Shown here piece after piece: positions 1 through 6,525 of a stretch of 16,510 bases of DNA. Source of the DNA: an uncultured Clostridia bacterium (GTDB lineage Bacteria > Bacillota > Clostridia > UMGS1810); the NCBI GenBank assembly GCA_905210855.1, contig CAJLYL010000029.1, forward strand, positions 1 through 16,510. The letters are read 5' to 3'. The notes below the pieces were generated by a model, which was not told the DNA's origin, did not search any database, and saw only the letters and a program-made list of their open reading frames with translations. The position numbers and the translations under genes are program-made. Position 1 is the first letter of the stretch. Every line of letters starts with the position of its first letter.

Positions 1-151
1 TATAGCCTAATTCATCGTCAAGCTCTCCGTCAAGACCGTTTTCAAGCATTTCTCCGACCATCATCTTAAACACATCTTTCAGGTCATCAAAATTCTTTAC
101 ATCCAGCCCTTTCATGATGTTACGCAAATTCTCCTTGCGTTCTTTTTCCGC
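1..151 (-). pseudogene. IS256-family (mutator-type) transposase, N-terminal fragment, runs off left edge
   Basis: The minus-strand frame from ATG at 115 begins MKGLDVKNFDDLKDVF and continues through a stretch with GEMLENGLDGELDDELGY. From memory of the family, this matches the N-terminal region of IS256-type DDE transposases, just before the catalytic part, which lies outside the window. The same frame stays open upstream to 151 (AEKERKENLRNI), ending at the TGA that is the stop codon of the phosphatase gene upstream. An IS256 element normally has a terminal repeat and leader before its transposase, and none fits between the two genes here. I therefore read this as a 5'-truncated or fused element. 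An alternative is a complete transposase starting at 115, weakly supported by an AGGAG about 15 bases upstream. The family call is fairly safe; intactness cannot be judged. Confidence 0.72.
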
Positions 152-814
152 TCATCTTGTACGCTCATCATTCATCAGCACCGCCGCTTTATACAGATTG
201 AACAAAGCTCCGCCAAGCAAAGCTCCGCCGAAAATATCAGTGAACCAATGAACACCCGAAATCAATCTGCCGATTACCACAGCAGCTGAAAAAAGCGACA
301 CCGAAACTCTGATTATTTTCATCGCAGTGCCATTTTTCAATCTTCGGCCAATCAGAAATGTCAGAGTCGGCATAACGCAGAGCACAAGCAAGGTTGTAGA
401 CGACGGATACGACGCCTCCAACCGCCCGTCTATCAAAATCGGTCTGAAGTTAATCGGTATCATCTCGAAAACGATGTAGCAAAATATCACCAAAATGTAA
501 TAACCGCCGAGCAGCAATATGTCTCTATCAACTCTCGTTACGCCCCTGTGCCGAATCATCTGAACAATGCCGACAATGCAAAACGCCAAGCAGACAGCCA
601 CAGGCACAAGTCCCAGCCAATCAGTGACGGTATACAGCGACATATGCACACCCGTGAGCGAATGAAACCAAGCGTTAAACCCGGCGAATCCCACAGCAGT
701 GCCCATAGGGCCGACAGAGCGCACGTCTGCCATACAAACAAGCGCAGTCCAAGCCGCAAATGCCGCGAGCAGCATTGTTCCCATAATTAAAGTTCTTCTT
801 CCGTTTCTTTTCAT
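152..814 (-). CDS. PAP2-family membrane phosphatase
   Basis: A 220-residue integral membrane protein with about six hydrophobic segments. The PAP2 (phosphatidic acid phosphatase 2) signature is recognisable: R124-P125 in NFRPILIDGR, the P137-S-S-T box in ASYPSSTTLL, and the third motif GRLISGVHWFTD with R183, H189 and D193. Two positions depart from the classic motif: the lysine six residues before RP is glutamate (E117), and PSGH reads PSST. I recall the PSST form as common in a Clostridia subfamily. The likely role is dephosphorylation of a lipid phosphate or pyrophosphate at the membrane; the substrate is unknown. I start at ATG 814 (MKRNGRRTL), which has GAGG about 10 bases upstream, rather than the ATG at 832, which lacks a ribosome site. 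The stop lies directly against the transposase fragment, so the last residues may be element-derived. Confidence 0.85.
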   Translation of the reverse strand: MKRNGRRTLIMGTMLLAAFAAWTALVCMADVRSVGPMGTAVGFAGFNAWFHSLTGVHMSLYTVTDWLGLVPVAVCLAFCIVGIVQMIRHRGVTRVDRDILLLGGYYILVIFCYIVFEMIPINFRPILIDGRLEASYPSSTTLLVLCVMPTLTFLIGRRLKNGTAMKIIRVSVSLFSAAVVIGRLISGVHWFTDIFGGALLGGALFNLYKAAVLMNDERTR

Positions 815-832
815 TTTCTCATGTCCTCTCAT

Positions 833-1095
833 GTTTTATTATCACGAAAAGGCCGTTAATCAGATTTTTTTGCAGTTTACAGCCCGACCGCCTCGCTGCT
901 CCGGCTTGACCGAAGACAAGCGCACGGCGTATGGCAGGGCAAAGAAATTTTGATTTTAAAGTCTTTCGTTACCCGTTTTACAATAGCACACTATCGAGAA
1001 AAATCAAAGACCCGCGCCGTCACACGGGCGACACGAAACGTGTCATGCCCGAATCAGGCTGTCTGCGCGCCGACAAGCGACGGGTGAAATCACAA
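833..1095. other. Intergenic region, no gene recognised
   Basis: About 260 bases between the PAP2 gene and the TetR remnant. Frames here look like chance openings. A short hairpin (GACACG, AAA, CGTGTC) lies near 1030-1044 and could end the former TetR transcript, but it has no T-tract. A GATAAT hexamer lies just upstream of the PAP2 gene (around 841) without a convincing -35 box, so no promoter is called. Confidence 0.4.
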
Positions 1096-1347
1096 TCACC
1101 GCTTGTTTGTCCTATTATATGTCTGATAGAACAGCCGAACATGAGCGTCGAGCTTTTCAAGACACTCCTTCTCACGCTCCGGCTGGCGGTCGCAAACGCC
1201 GAGCAGCGTGATAACCGCCGAAATATACGTCACCGCCATTGTCTCGGGGTCATGTTCTTCAATCACTCCGCCGGAAATCAACAAGCGTAATATATCGGCA
1301 TGATATCGCACAAGACGGTCGTAATAACGTTCCGAATAAAATCGGAT
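1096..1347 (-). pseudogene. TetR-family regulator, C-terminal remnant
   Basis: An open frame reading FYSERYYDRLVRYHADIL, then ISGGVIEEHDPETMAVTYI, and ending in HVRLFYQTYNRTNKR. This resembles the C-terminal ligand-binding and dimerisation helices of TetR-family repressors, with the common pattern of an 'EEHDPE' segment before a helix and a closing helix. The frame is closed by TGA at 1351-1353, and none of the three upstream frames encodes a helix-turn-helix, so the DNA-binding half is gone. The promoter of the downstream plus-strand 4Fe-4S gene lies just beyond the break. Because of the position, the lost regulator might once have controlled the PAP2 gene or the 4Fe-4S gene; this is a guess. 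Confidence 0.6.
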
Positions 1348-1389
1348 ATATCATTGTATATATTCCCAATGTAAATCATGGAATTATTA

Positions 1390-1418
1390 TGGATTTTTAT
1401 TTTTTTATGTGGTAGAAT
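1390..1418 (+). promoter_or_regulatory. Extended -10 promoter for the 4Fe-4S gene
   Basis: TAGAAT at 1413-1418 is preceded by TGG, giving an extended -10 element (TG, one base, -10 box). The -35 region 17 bases upstream (TGGATT) is poor, as is usual for extended -10 promoters. The surrounding DNA is very AT-rich. The predicted start is about 20 bases before the ribosome site AAGGAG ahead of ATG 1444. Confidence 0.55.
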
Positions 1419-1443
1419 GTAAAAAAACGCAAAGGAGAAACAA

Positions 1444-2160
1444 ATGAAAAGACAAATTATATTTATAGACGAATCAAAATGCAACGGCTGCGGCGCCTGT
1501 GCGTCCGCCTGTCACGAGGGTGCAATAGGCATGGTGAACGGCAAGGCAAAACTCATGCGCGACGACTACTGCGACGGTTTGGGCGACTGCCTGCCGGCGT
1601 GCCCGACAAACGCCATATCTTTTGTGGTGCGCGAGGCTGCTGCATATGACGAGCAAGCCGTGCTCAGGAATAAGGCGGAAAAAGAGAAAAACAAATCCGC
1701 ACACTCACCTCTCCCCTGCGGTTGCCCGGGAAGCCGGTCGCACACCATAGCAAGAGAGCGCACCGAGAGCAAGCCGGCGAGCGATTCGCCGTCACAGCTC
1801 TCGCAGTGGCCGGTGCAGATAAAACTCGTGCCCGTGAATGCGCCGTATTTTAACGGAGCAAGGCTGCTTGTTGCAGCAGACTGCACCGCCTATGCCTACG
1901 CGTCGTTTCACGAAAAATTCATCAAAGACCACGTTACCCTCATAGGCTGCCCGAAGCTTGATGACGCGGACTACTCGGAAAAGCTTGCCGAGATTTTGCG
2001 CACAAACGACATAAAGAGCGTAAAGGTTGTCCGCATGGAGGTGCCCTGCTGCGGAGGCATAGAGAATGCCGTGCGCAACGCCCTATCCGCCTGCGGCAAG
2101 CTGATACCATGGAGCGTGACGGTCGTTTCGACCGACGGAGAAATATTGAGCGAAAGCTGA
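1444..2160 (+). CDS. 4Fe-4S ferredoxin-like protein with extra Cys-rich C-terminal domain
   Basis: A 238-residue soluble protein. The N-terminus is a ferredoxin fold. The first cluster motif is complete, CNGCGACASAC with C13, C16, C19 and C23. The second motif, CDGLGDCLPACP, has C43, C49 and C53 but leucine at the usual second cysteine (L46), so it may bind a 3Fe-4S cluster or a site-differentiated 4Fe-4S cluster. A charged linker with CGC (C92, C94) follows, then a second domain of about 110 residues with further cysteines in DCTAYAYASF, IGCPKLDD and VPCCGGI. Such proteins are widespread in Clostridia and presumably act as electron carriers or redox sensors; no partner is evident here. It has its own promoter, a clear ribosome site (AAAGGAG) and a shared downstream terminator, so it is probably monocistronic. 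The domain call is firm; the physiological role is unknown. Confidence 0.9.
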   Translation: MKRQIIFIDESKCNGCGACASACHEGAIGMVNGKAKLMRDDYCDGLGDCLPACPTNAISFVVREAAAYDEQAVLRNKAEKEKNKSAHSPLPCGCPGSRSHTIARERTESKPASDSPSQLSQWPVQIKLVPVNAPYFNGARLLVAADCTAYAYASFHEKFIKDHVTLIGCPKLDDADYSEKLAEILRTNDIKSVKVVRMEVPCCGGIENAVRNALSACGKLIPWSVTVVSTDGEILSES

Positions 2161-2185
2161 ATATATTAACCGAACCCGTCGGCAT

Positions 2186-2228
2186 AAAAAACTCAACTTG
2201 TCGGAAACTCCGACAAGTTGAGTTTTTT
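2186..2228. terminator. Bidirectional intrinsic terminator between converging genes
   Basis: A perfect 20-bp inverted repeat (arms 2186-2205 and 2209-2228) with a 3-base loop. Each arm starts or ends with six A or T residues, so the hairpin has a T-tract in both directions. It lies 25 bases after the stop of the 4Fe-4S gene and ends 3 bases before the stop of glyA, so it serves both. Confidence 0.95.
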
Positions 2229-2230
2229 AA

Positions 2231-3469
2231 TTACTTATACAGCGGATGTTTATCGCACAGAGCCTTAACTCTTGCGCGAACCTCATCTGCGGAGTTGTCA
2301 AAATCGAGCACGGCAAGCTTTATAAGCTTTGCTATCTCGCGCATATCGTCCTCGTCGAATCCGCGCGACGTGGTAGCCGGAGTGCCGATTCTCACGCCGC
2401 TTGTGATGAATGGACTGCGCGTGTCAAACGGAATGGCATTTTTATTAACCGTTATGCCCACCTCGTCAAGATGCGCCTCCGCCTCCTTGCCCGTTATGCC
2501 GGTATCGGTAAGGTCGAGCAGCATGAGGTGATTATCCGTGCCGCCGGACACAAGCTTGAAGCCCTCGGCAACCAGACCGTCGGCAAGAGCCTTTGCATTC
2601 CTGACAATCTGCTTTTGATAAGCCTTAAAATCATCGGAGAGCGCCTCGCGGAAGCAAACCGCCTTTGCCGCGATGACGTGCATGAGCGGACCGCCCTGGA
2701 TTCCGGGGAATATAGCCTTGTTTATCTTCTTTGCAATCTCCTCGTCATTGCTGAGGATTATGCCGCCTCGCGGCCCTCTGAGGGTCTTGTGAGTGGTGCT
2801 TGTAACCACGTCGGCATAGGGAATCGGCGAGGGGTGTACTCCTGCCGCAACAAGGCCTGCGATATGCGCCATATCCACCATGAAATATGCGCCGACCTCT
2901 TTTGCAATCTCACCGAATTTTTCAAAATCTATGATTCTGGGGTATGCGCTTGCGCCTGCCAAAATAAGCTTCGGCTTGTGCTCAAGGGCAAGACGGCGAA
3001 CCTCGTCATAGTCTATTACATTATCCCCTTCCGTAACACCGTAGGGCACAATGTTGAAGTATTTTCCCGACATATTTACCGGGCTGCCATGGCTGAGGTG
3101 ACCGCCGTGCGCAAGGCTCATGCTGAGAACCGTGTCACCGGGATTGAGCAGAGCAAAGAAAACCGCCATGTTTGCCTGAGCGCCGGAGTGCGGCTGAACA
3201 TTGGCAAACTTGCAGCCGAAAAGCTCCTTCACCCTTTCTATGGCGAGGTTCTCCACAACATCCACAAACTCGCATCCGCCGTAATAGCGCTTGCCCGGGT
3301 AACCCTCGGCATATTTGTTTGTGAGAGTGGAGCCCATTGCCTCCATAACCGCCTCGGACACAAAGTTCTCCGATGCAATAAGCTCAATTTTGTTGCGCTG
3401 ACGCGAGGTTTCATTCATGATTGCCTCGTAAATCTGCGCGTCACTGTTCTTTAGATGTTCCAGATTCAT
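2231..3469 (-). CDS. glyA: Serine hydroxymethyltransferase
   Basis: A 412-residue PLP enzyme that converts serine and tetrahydrofolate to glycine and 5,10-methylene-tetrahydrofolate in the cytoplasm, the main source of one-carbon units. The length is typical of bacterial GlyA. Family landmarks are all present: IELIASENFVS at 28-38, YAEGYPGKRYYGG at 53-65, the PLP-stacking HGGHLSHG at 121-128, D199 and H203 in VDMAHIAGL, and the Schiff-base lysine K228 in TSTTHKTLRGPRGG. Start ATG 3469 has AAAGG about 11 bases upstream. It converges with the 4Fe-4S gene and has its own promoter just upstream. No glycine riboswitch or T-box fits in its leader of roughly 55 bases. The gene appears intact. Confidence 0.98.
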   Translation of the reverse strand: MNLEHLKNSDAQIYEAIMNETSRQRNKIELIASENFVSEAVMEAMGSTLTNKYAEGYPGKRYYGGCEFVDVVENLAIERVKELFGCKFANVQPHSGAQANMAVFFALLNPGDTVLSMSLAHGGHLSHGSPVNMSGKYFNIVPYGVTEGDNVIDYDEVRRLALEHKPKLILAGASAYPRIIDFEKFGEIAKEVGAYFMVDMAHIAGLVAAGVHPSPIPYADVVTSTTHKTLRGPRGGIILSNDEEIAKKINKAIFPGIQGGPLMHVIAAKAVCFREALSDDFKAYQKQIVRNAKALADGLVAEGFKLVSGGTDNHLMLLDLTDTGITGKEAEAHLDEVGITVNKNAIPFDTRSPFITSGVRIGTPATTSRGFDEDDMREIAKLIKLAVLDFDNSADEVRARVKALCDKHPLYK

Positions 3470-3529
3470 TAAATATCAAACCTTTCTGTATGCCGCAAGC
3501 AGCATGAATTTTAACAAATATTTTTCTTA

Positions 3530-3559
3530 ATTATACATCACTTAAGGGTGTGTATGCAA
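3530..3559 (-). promoter_or_regulatory. glyA promoter
   Basis: Minus-strand perfect -10 box TATAAT (3530-3535), an 18-base spacer, and a weak -35 box TTGCAT (3554-3559). The predicted start is near 3523, giving a short leader of about 55 bases. Confidence 0.6.
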
Positions 3560-3761
3560 TACCTTTTTTGAAATTCCGTCGTTTTTTTTCGGAATTATTG
3601 AAAATAAAACACCGGATATGGAAAACGACAGCCAGAAACAGACTGCCGTTTTCCTCAATCGTCGGCACCTCACATTTTCGGCATATATCAAACAGCCCCT
3701 GAATGAATTTGTCCGCCGCGCCACTGTCGCCATCCGACGAGTCGGCGGCGCCGACTGCTCT

Positions 3762-3887
3762 GCCGAGCGCCGAAAACGGCTCGTCTATAAGCAGTATTTC
3801 AGGTTGAATGGCAAGCGCCCTTGCTATGCCGACCCTCTGCTGCATACCTCCGGACAGCTGATGCGGATAATGATTCGCAACTGCGGA
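3762..3887 (-). pseudogene. ABC transporter ATPase scrap (NitT/TauT-like)
   Basis: A 42-codon stretch reads ANHYPHQLSGGMQQRVGIA and then ILLIDEPFSALG. It is the ABC signature loop (LSGGMQQRV) followed by the Walker B motif (LLIDEP) and the start of the D-loop. Wording of this kind is typical of nitrate/sulfonate/taurine-type importer ATPases. Homology stops on both sides: to the right at 3888, where an opposite-strand gene fragment begins, and to the left after SALG, where the expected D-loop aspartate is glycine and the rest (RAVGAADSSDGDSG) is not ABC-like. The Walker A half is missing. It cannot be functional. The open frame continues leftward to 3531 but I recognise nothing in it. Confidence 0.8.
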
Positions 3888-3888
3888 C

Positions 3889-4471
3889 GATTATCTCATA
3901 AGAACATCGCTCGAATCGCCGCCGTACAAAGAAAAACTCCGCCTGCGCGCTTACGGAGTGCCAAAAGCCGACTTAAGCGTATATCTCGAAATCAAGAAAA
4001 AAATACAAAGGGATAGTGAACAAGCGGCGCACCACCCTGAAACTCGGCGAGGCATACTCTTTTGCCGCAAGCGGCAGACTGCCGGAAATCAAACCGTACA
4101 TGAACGCCCATGTGGTGAGGGAGATAGAATATTTTCTGAAAACGTATGACCTGATGCCGAAGCTCTACTTAGCTTATGACCGAATAGCGTATTTTGAAAA
4201 AGGCAACGCGGATTTGCGGATATCATTTGACACAAACATACGCTCGCGCAGATATGACCTGCGCCTTGAGCGCAGCGATTACGGCAAAAAACTGCTCGGC
4301 GGCGGTGTGTACCTGATGGAGATTAAAACCTCGATTGCAAAGCCGCTGTGGCTGACACACGCGCTGAGCGGACTGAACATAAAGCGAGTGAGTTTTTCCA
4401 AGTACGGCACGGGATACAGAAACATGATTTCCGCAAAGAACAGCGGATTTGAATACGATATGGCAATGTAG
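3889..4471 (+). pseudogene. VTC-domain polyphosphate polymerase, 5'-truncated and frameshifted
   Basis: The frame at 3889 reads DYLIRTSLESPPYKEKLRLR and then LEIKKK. After a run of seven A residues (3997-4003) the match continues in the next frame: YKGIVNKRRTTLKLGEA, then REIEYFLKTYDLMPKLYLAYDR, RISFDTNIRSRRYDLRLE and LMEIKTSIAKPLWLTHAL, ending at TAG 4469-4471. This is the VTC fold, whose basic tunnel residues (KEKLRLR, EIKKKYKG, RISFD, MEIK) bind polyphosphate and nucleotide. One extra A explains the shift. The N-terminal 60 or so residues (RHE.KY motif and following strands) are missing, replaced abruptly by the ABC scrap on the other strand. In related bacteria this family often sits with DUF4956 and CotH/dockerin genes. 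Polymerase activity is not expected from this copy. Confidence 0.82.
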
Positions 4472-4495
4472 GAGTCTAACTAAGGAGGAAGAAAA

Positions 4496-4776
4496 ATGGG
4501 AAATCAATATGTCAAGAATTGAAAAGAAAGAGATTGTATAGATGCTGCTGATCTGTCTGATGTTGCCTGCTGTTTTGCCGATACTGACATTTGCGGACAG
4601 CGGAGCATGGTCGATGAAATGCGGAAATACGGCTGTGGGGCTGAGCATCGAACCGTACCGATGTAATCTACGGCGATGTAAACAGCGATGGCGTGGTAAA
4701 CCGAATGGATTTGCTCCGACTTGCGAAATATTTTACGGGTCGGGGCGTAACGCTCGGCACGGCGTCGGGCAATTAA
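4496..4776 (+). pseudogene. Secreted dockerin-protein remnant
   Basis: A good ribosome site (AAGGAGG, 4482-4488) precedes ATG 4496, but that frame stops after eight codons. The frame of ATG 4509 gives MSRIEKKEIV, an in-frame TAG, then MLLICLMLPAVLPILTFADS, which looks like a signal peptide. In another frame, up to TAA 4774-4776, comes DVIYGDVNSDGVVNRMDLL followed by RLAKYFTGRGVTL. This is one type I dockerin calcium-binding repeat (D-x-N-x-D-G-x-x-N-x-x-D-L). The stop plus the frame change, and the absence of any domain between signal and dockerin, indicate a decayed, internally deleted gene. It lies directly after the VTC remnant, as dockerin or CotH proteins often do. Confidence 0.68.
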
Positions 4777-4794
4777 CAGCAGGAGGTGTATATT

Positions 4795-5459
4795 GTGAAA
4801 AAGATAATAAGCCTTTTTATCTGCATTTGTGTGGTATTACCGGGCGTTATGGGTCTGACGGCGTATAATGCTTATGCGGAAACGGACGGAATTTTTACAT
4901 ACACAATCGAGAACGGAAGTGCGATATTGACCGACTGCGATTCAAGCGCAAGCGGAAGTATAGAAATACCGAGAGAACTTGGCGGATACCCGATTACGGA
5001 AATCGGTGCGGACGCATTTAGATACTGCAGCAGCCTTGAAAGCATCACAATTCCGGACAGTGTCATAGAAATCGGATTCAAAAATTGCTGAGGTTGAGGA
5101 CGGTGTAATCACGGGCGTTTCACAGGGATGCGCGGTGATTACGGCAACGACAAATGATACGGGGTTCAGCAGCTCATGCGAAGTGACGGTTTACGGCGCT
5201 GCCGCGGCATCCGAATTTCTCTTTGATAACGGAACGATAACCGGCTATACCGGAGATCATACGAATGTACTGATACCCGACAAAATCAACGGCATCTCTG
5301 TATGATAAATCAGGAAAGTTGTTGAATGTAAAATCATATGCTCCGGCGGAATCTATAAATGTGTCATTTGAGCAAAGCGGCGCGTACATTAAAGTTATGC
5401 AATGGGATATGAGTACGATGATGCCGCTGATGAAATTCCAATTAATTGATATAAATTGA
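4795..5459 (+). pseudogene. Secreted LRR_5 / Big_2 surface protein, broken into three frames
   Basis: GTG 4795 follows AGGAGG with an 8-base gap and starts a signal peptide (VKKIISLFICICVVLPGV) and one BspA-type leucine-rich repeat unit: YPITEIGADAFRYCSSL, then ITIPDSVIEIG. That frame stops at 5091. From about 5087 the next frame gives the second half of a group 2 Ig-like domain (KIAEVEDGVITGVSQGCAVI, ending SSCEVTVYG) and the start of another repeat (TNVLIPDKINGISV), stopping at 5305. A third frame from about 5298 reads LYDKSGKLLNVKSYAP and then AYIKVMQWDMSTMMPL, resembling a C-terminal module common on Clostridia surface proteins, and ends at TGA 5459. Each break coincides with missing domain sequence, so these are deletions, not single-base errors. 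It is probably not functional as a whole; the first piece could still be expressed as a 98-residue secreted peptide. Confidence 0.75.
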
Positions 5460-5537
5460 TTCTATGTGTTACAGTGTTGCAGAAATGCGTATGTTATTGA
5501 TTACAAAATAGAAAGTATCAACGAAAAAACAATGTTT

Positions 5538-5573
5538 AAGGGCATATCGCTGAAAATTAAGCGATATGCCCTT
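5538..5573. terminator. Hairpin before the recombinase gene
   Basis: A perfect 14-bp inverted repeat (5538-5551 and 5560-5573) with an 8-base loop. It is followed on the plus strand by GTTATATAT and not a clean T-tract, so termination is plausible but not certain. It separates the pseudogene region from the recombinase promoter. Confidence 0.6.
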
Positions 5574-5592
5574 GTTATATATGTACAAGTAA

Positions 5593-5621
5593 TTCATTCA
5601 AGTTAATTTTTCGGGTATAAT
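5593..5621 (+). promoter_or_regulatory. Recombinase promoter
   Basis: Perfect -10 box TATAAT (5616-5621), a 17-base spacer, and a weak -35 box TTCATT (5593-5598). It lies 28 bases before the preferred start codon at 5650. Confidence 0.6.
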
Positions 5622-5649
5622 ATAATAAAAACCTGAAAGGATGGCTATT

Positions 5650-6495
5650 ATGAGCACCATTACCGATGAAGTTATAAAAAATTTCAAGCAATATCTTTAC
5701 AACGAAGAACGGAGCGAAAACACTATTCAAAAATATGTGCGTGACATACGTTTTTTCCGTGAGTGGTTGCAAGGCAGAAACATTGATAAATCAGCCGTTA
5801 TCGAATACAAAAAAGAGCTGTGCGAAAAATATGCGGTTAAAAGCGTAAATTCAATGTTATCTTCCGTAAACGCATTTTTTGTATTTATGGGTTGGCACGA
5901 TTTGAAAGTGAAAACATTGAAAATTCAGCGGTGCATATTTGCGGATAAGTCAAAGGAATTATCAAAAATGGAGTATGAACGGCTTTTAATTGCTGCAAAA
6001 GATAAGAAAAATGAGCGATTATACTATTTAATGCAGACGATAGCAAGTACAGGACTTCGGGTATCAGAGATAAAATATGTAACCTGTGAGGCTGTCAGGC
6101 AAGGGCAAGCGGTTATAAATTGCAAAGGAAAGATAAGGCAAATATTTCTGCCGAAAAAGCTATGTCAAATGTTAAAGAAATACATTAAATCACGAAATAT
6201 AAAAAGTGGCTCGGTATTCATTACGAGAAGCGGAAAGCATCTTGACCGCTGTGCAATATGGAAAATGCTAAAATATTTATGCGAATCTGCCGGAGTATCA
6301 AAGGACAAGGTATTCCCTCACAATTTCAGACACTTGTTTGCACGGACATTCTATTCTTTGCAAAAGGACATTGTAAGGCTTGCCGATATACTCGGTCACT
6401 CATCTGTCGAAACTACCCGTATTTATACAATGGAGAGCGGCGACGGGCACATGGCGCAGCTGCAAAAGCTGAGCAGCATTTTCATTCGCGCATAA
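5650..6495 (+). CDS. Tyrosine recombinase (Xer-like), probable promoter invertase
   Basis: A 281-residue site-specific recombinase. The N-terminal SAM-like DNA-binding domain (about 1-90, with NTIQKYVRDI) is followed by a catalytic domain with the full set of residues: R137 in STGLRVSE, a beta-hairpin lysine (K159 or K161), H224 and R227 in PHNFRHLFAR, H250 in ILGHSS, and nucleophile Y259 in TRIYTME. I start at ATG 5650, 8 bases after AAAGGA, not at ATG 5641, which overlaps that ribosome site. I recall this short integrase family as common in Clostridia. No phage, conjugation or excisionase genes and no tRNA lie nearby. Instead the stop codon is 6 bases from the first of two 24-bp inverted repeats that enclose a promoter. 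That placement makes a local DNA invertase the most likely role, with DNA cleavage through a 3'-phosphotyrosyl link. Confidence 0.92.
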   Translation: MSTITDEVIKNFKQYLYNEERSENTIQKYVRDIRFFREWLQGRNIDKSAVIEYKKELCEKYAVKSVNSMLSSVNAFFVFMGWHDLKVKTLKIQRCIFADKSKELSKMEYERLLIAAKDKKNERLYYLMQTIASTGLRVSEIKYVTCEAVRQGQAVINCKGKIRQIFLPKKLCQMLKKYIKSRNIKSGSVFITRSGKHLDRCAIWKMLKYLCESAGVSKDKVFPHNFRHLFARTFYSLQKDIVRLADILGHSSVETTRIYTMESGDGHMAQLQKLSSIFIRA

Positions 6496-6524
6496 AAAAA
6501 CACAACATAATTCACATTATGTTG
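6494..6524 (-). terminator. IRL hairpin plus T7: one-sided terminator for leftward transcripts
   Basis: Read leftward, IRL forms a 9-bp stem closed by a GUGA (GNRA-type) tetraloop, followed after two bases by seven T residues (A-run 6494-6500 on the plus strand). The stem is AT-rich, so strength is uncertain. It would stop transcripts from the inward promoter before they run antisense into the recombinase gene. Confidence 0.55.
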
Positions 6525-6525
6525 C
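6502..6525 (+). repeat. Inverted repeat left (IRL), probable recombination site
   Basis: 24 bases exactly repeated in inverse orientation at 6805-6828. Internally the site is itself a palindrome: 9-bp arms CAACATAAT and ATTATGTTG around an asymmetric 4-base centre (TCAC on this strand). This matches the design of tyrosine recombinase core sites: two symmetric binding arms and a short central region that sets polarity. It starts 6 bases after the recombinase stop codon. Confidence 0.9.

Noticed and set aside
2246..3454. Long 402-codon plus-strand frame opposite glyA
   Set aside because: It is the antisense of an intact, highly conserved serine hydroxymethyltransferase gene; the product is Cys/Arg-rich and unlike any family.
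3470..3529. Glycine riboswitch or T-box before glyA
   Set aside because: The leader is only about 55 bases from the predicted start and shows no conserved riboswitch or T-box elements.
4016..4471. A complete 151-residue gene starting at GTG 4016
   Set aside because: Conserved VTC sequence continues upstream in the neighbouring frame, so this is only the rear part of a broken gene.
5650..6495. Recombinase as integrase of a phage or conjugative element
   Set aside because: No tRNA, excisionase, relaxase, phage or plasmid genes are nearby, while a promoter segment with matching inverted repeats is directly adjacent.
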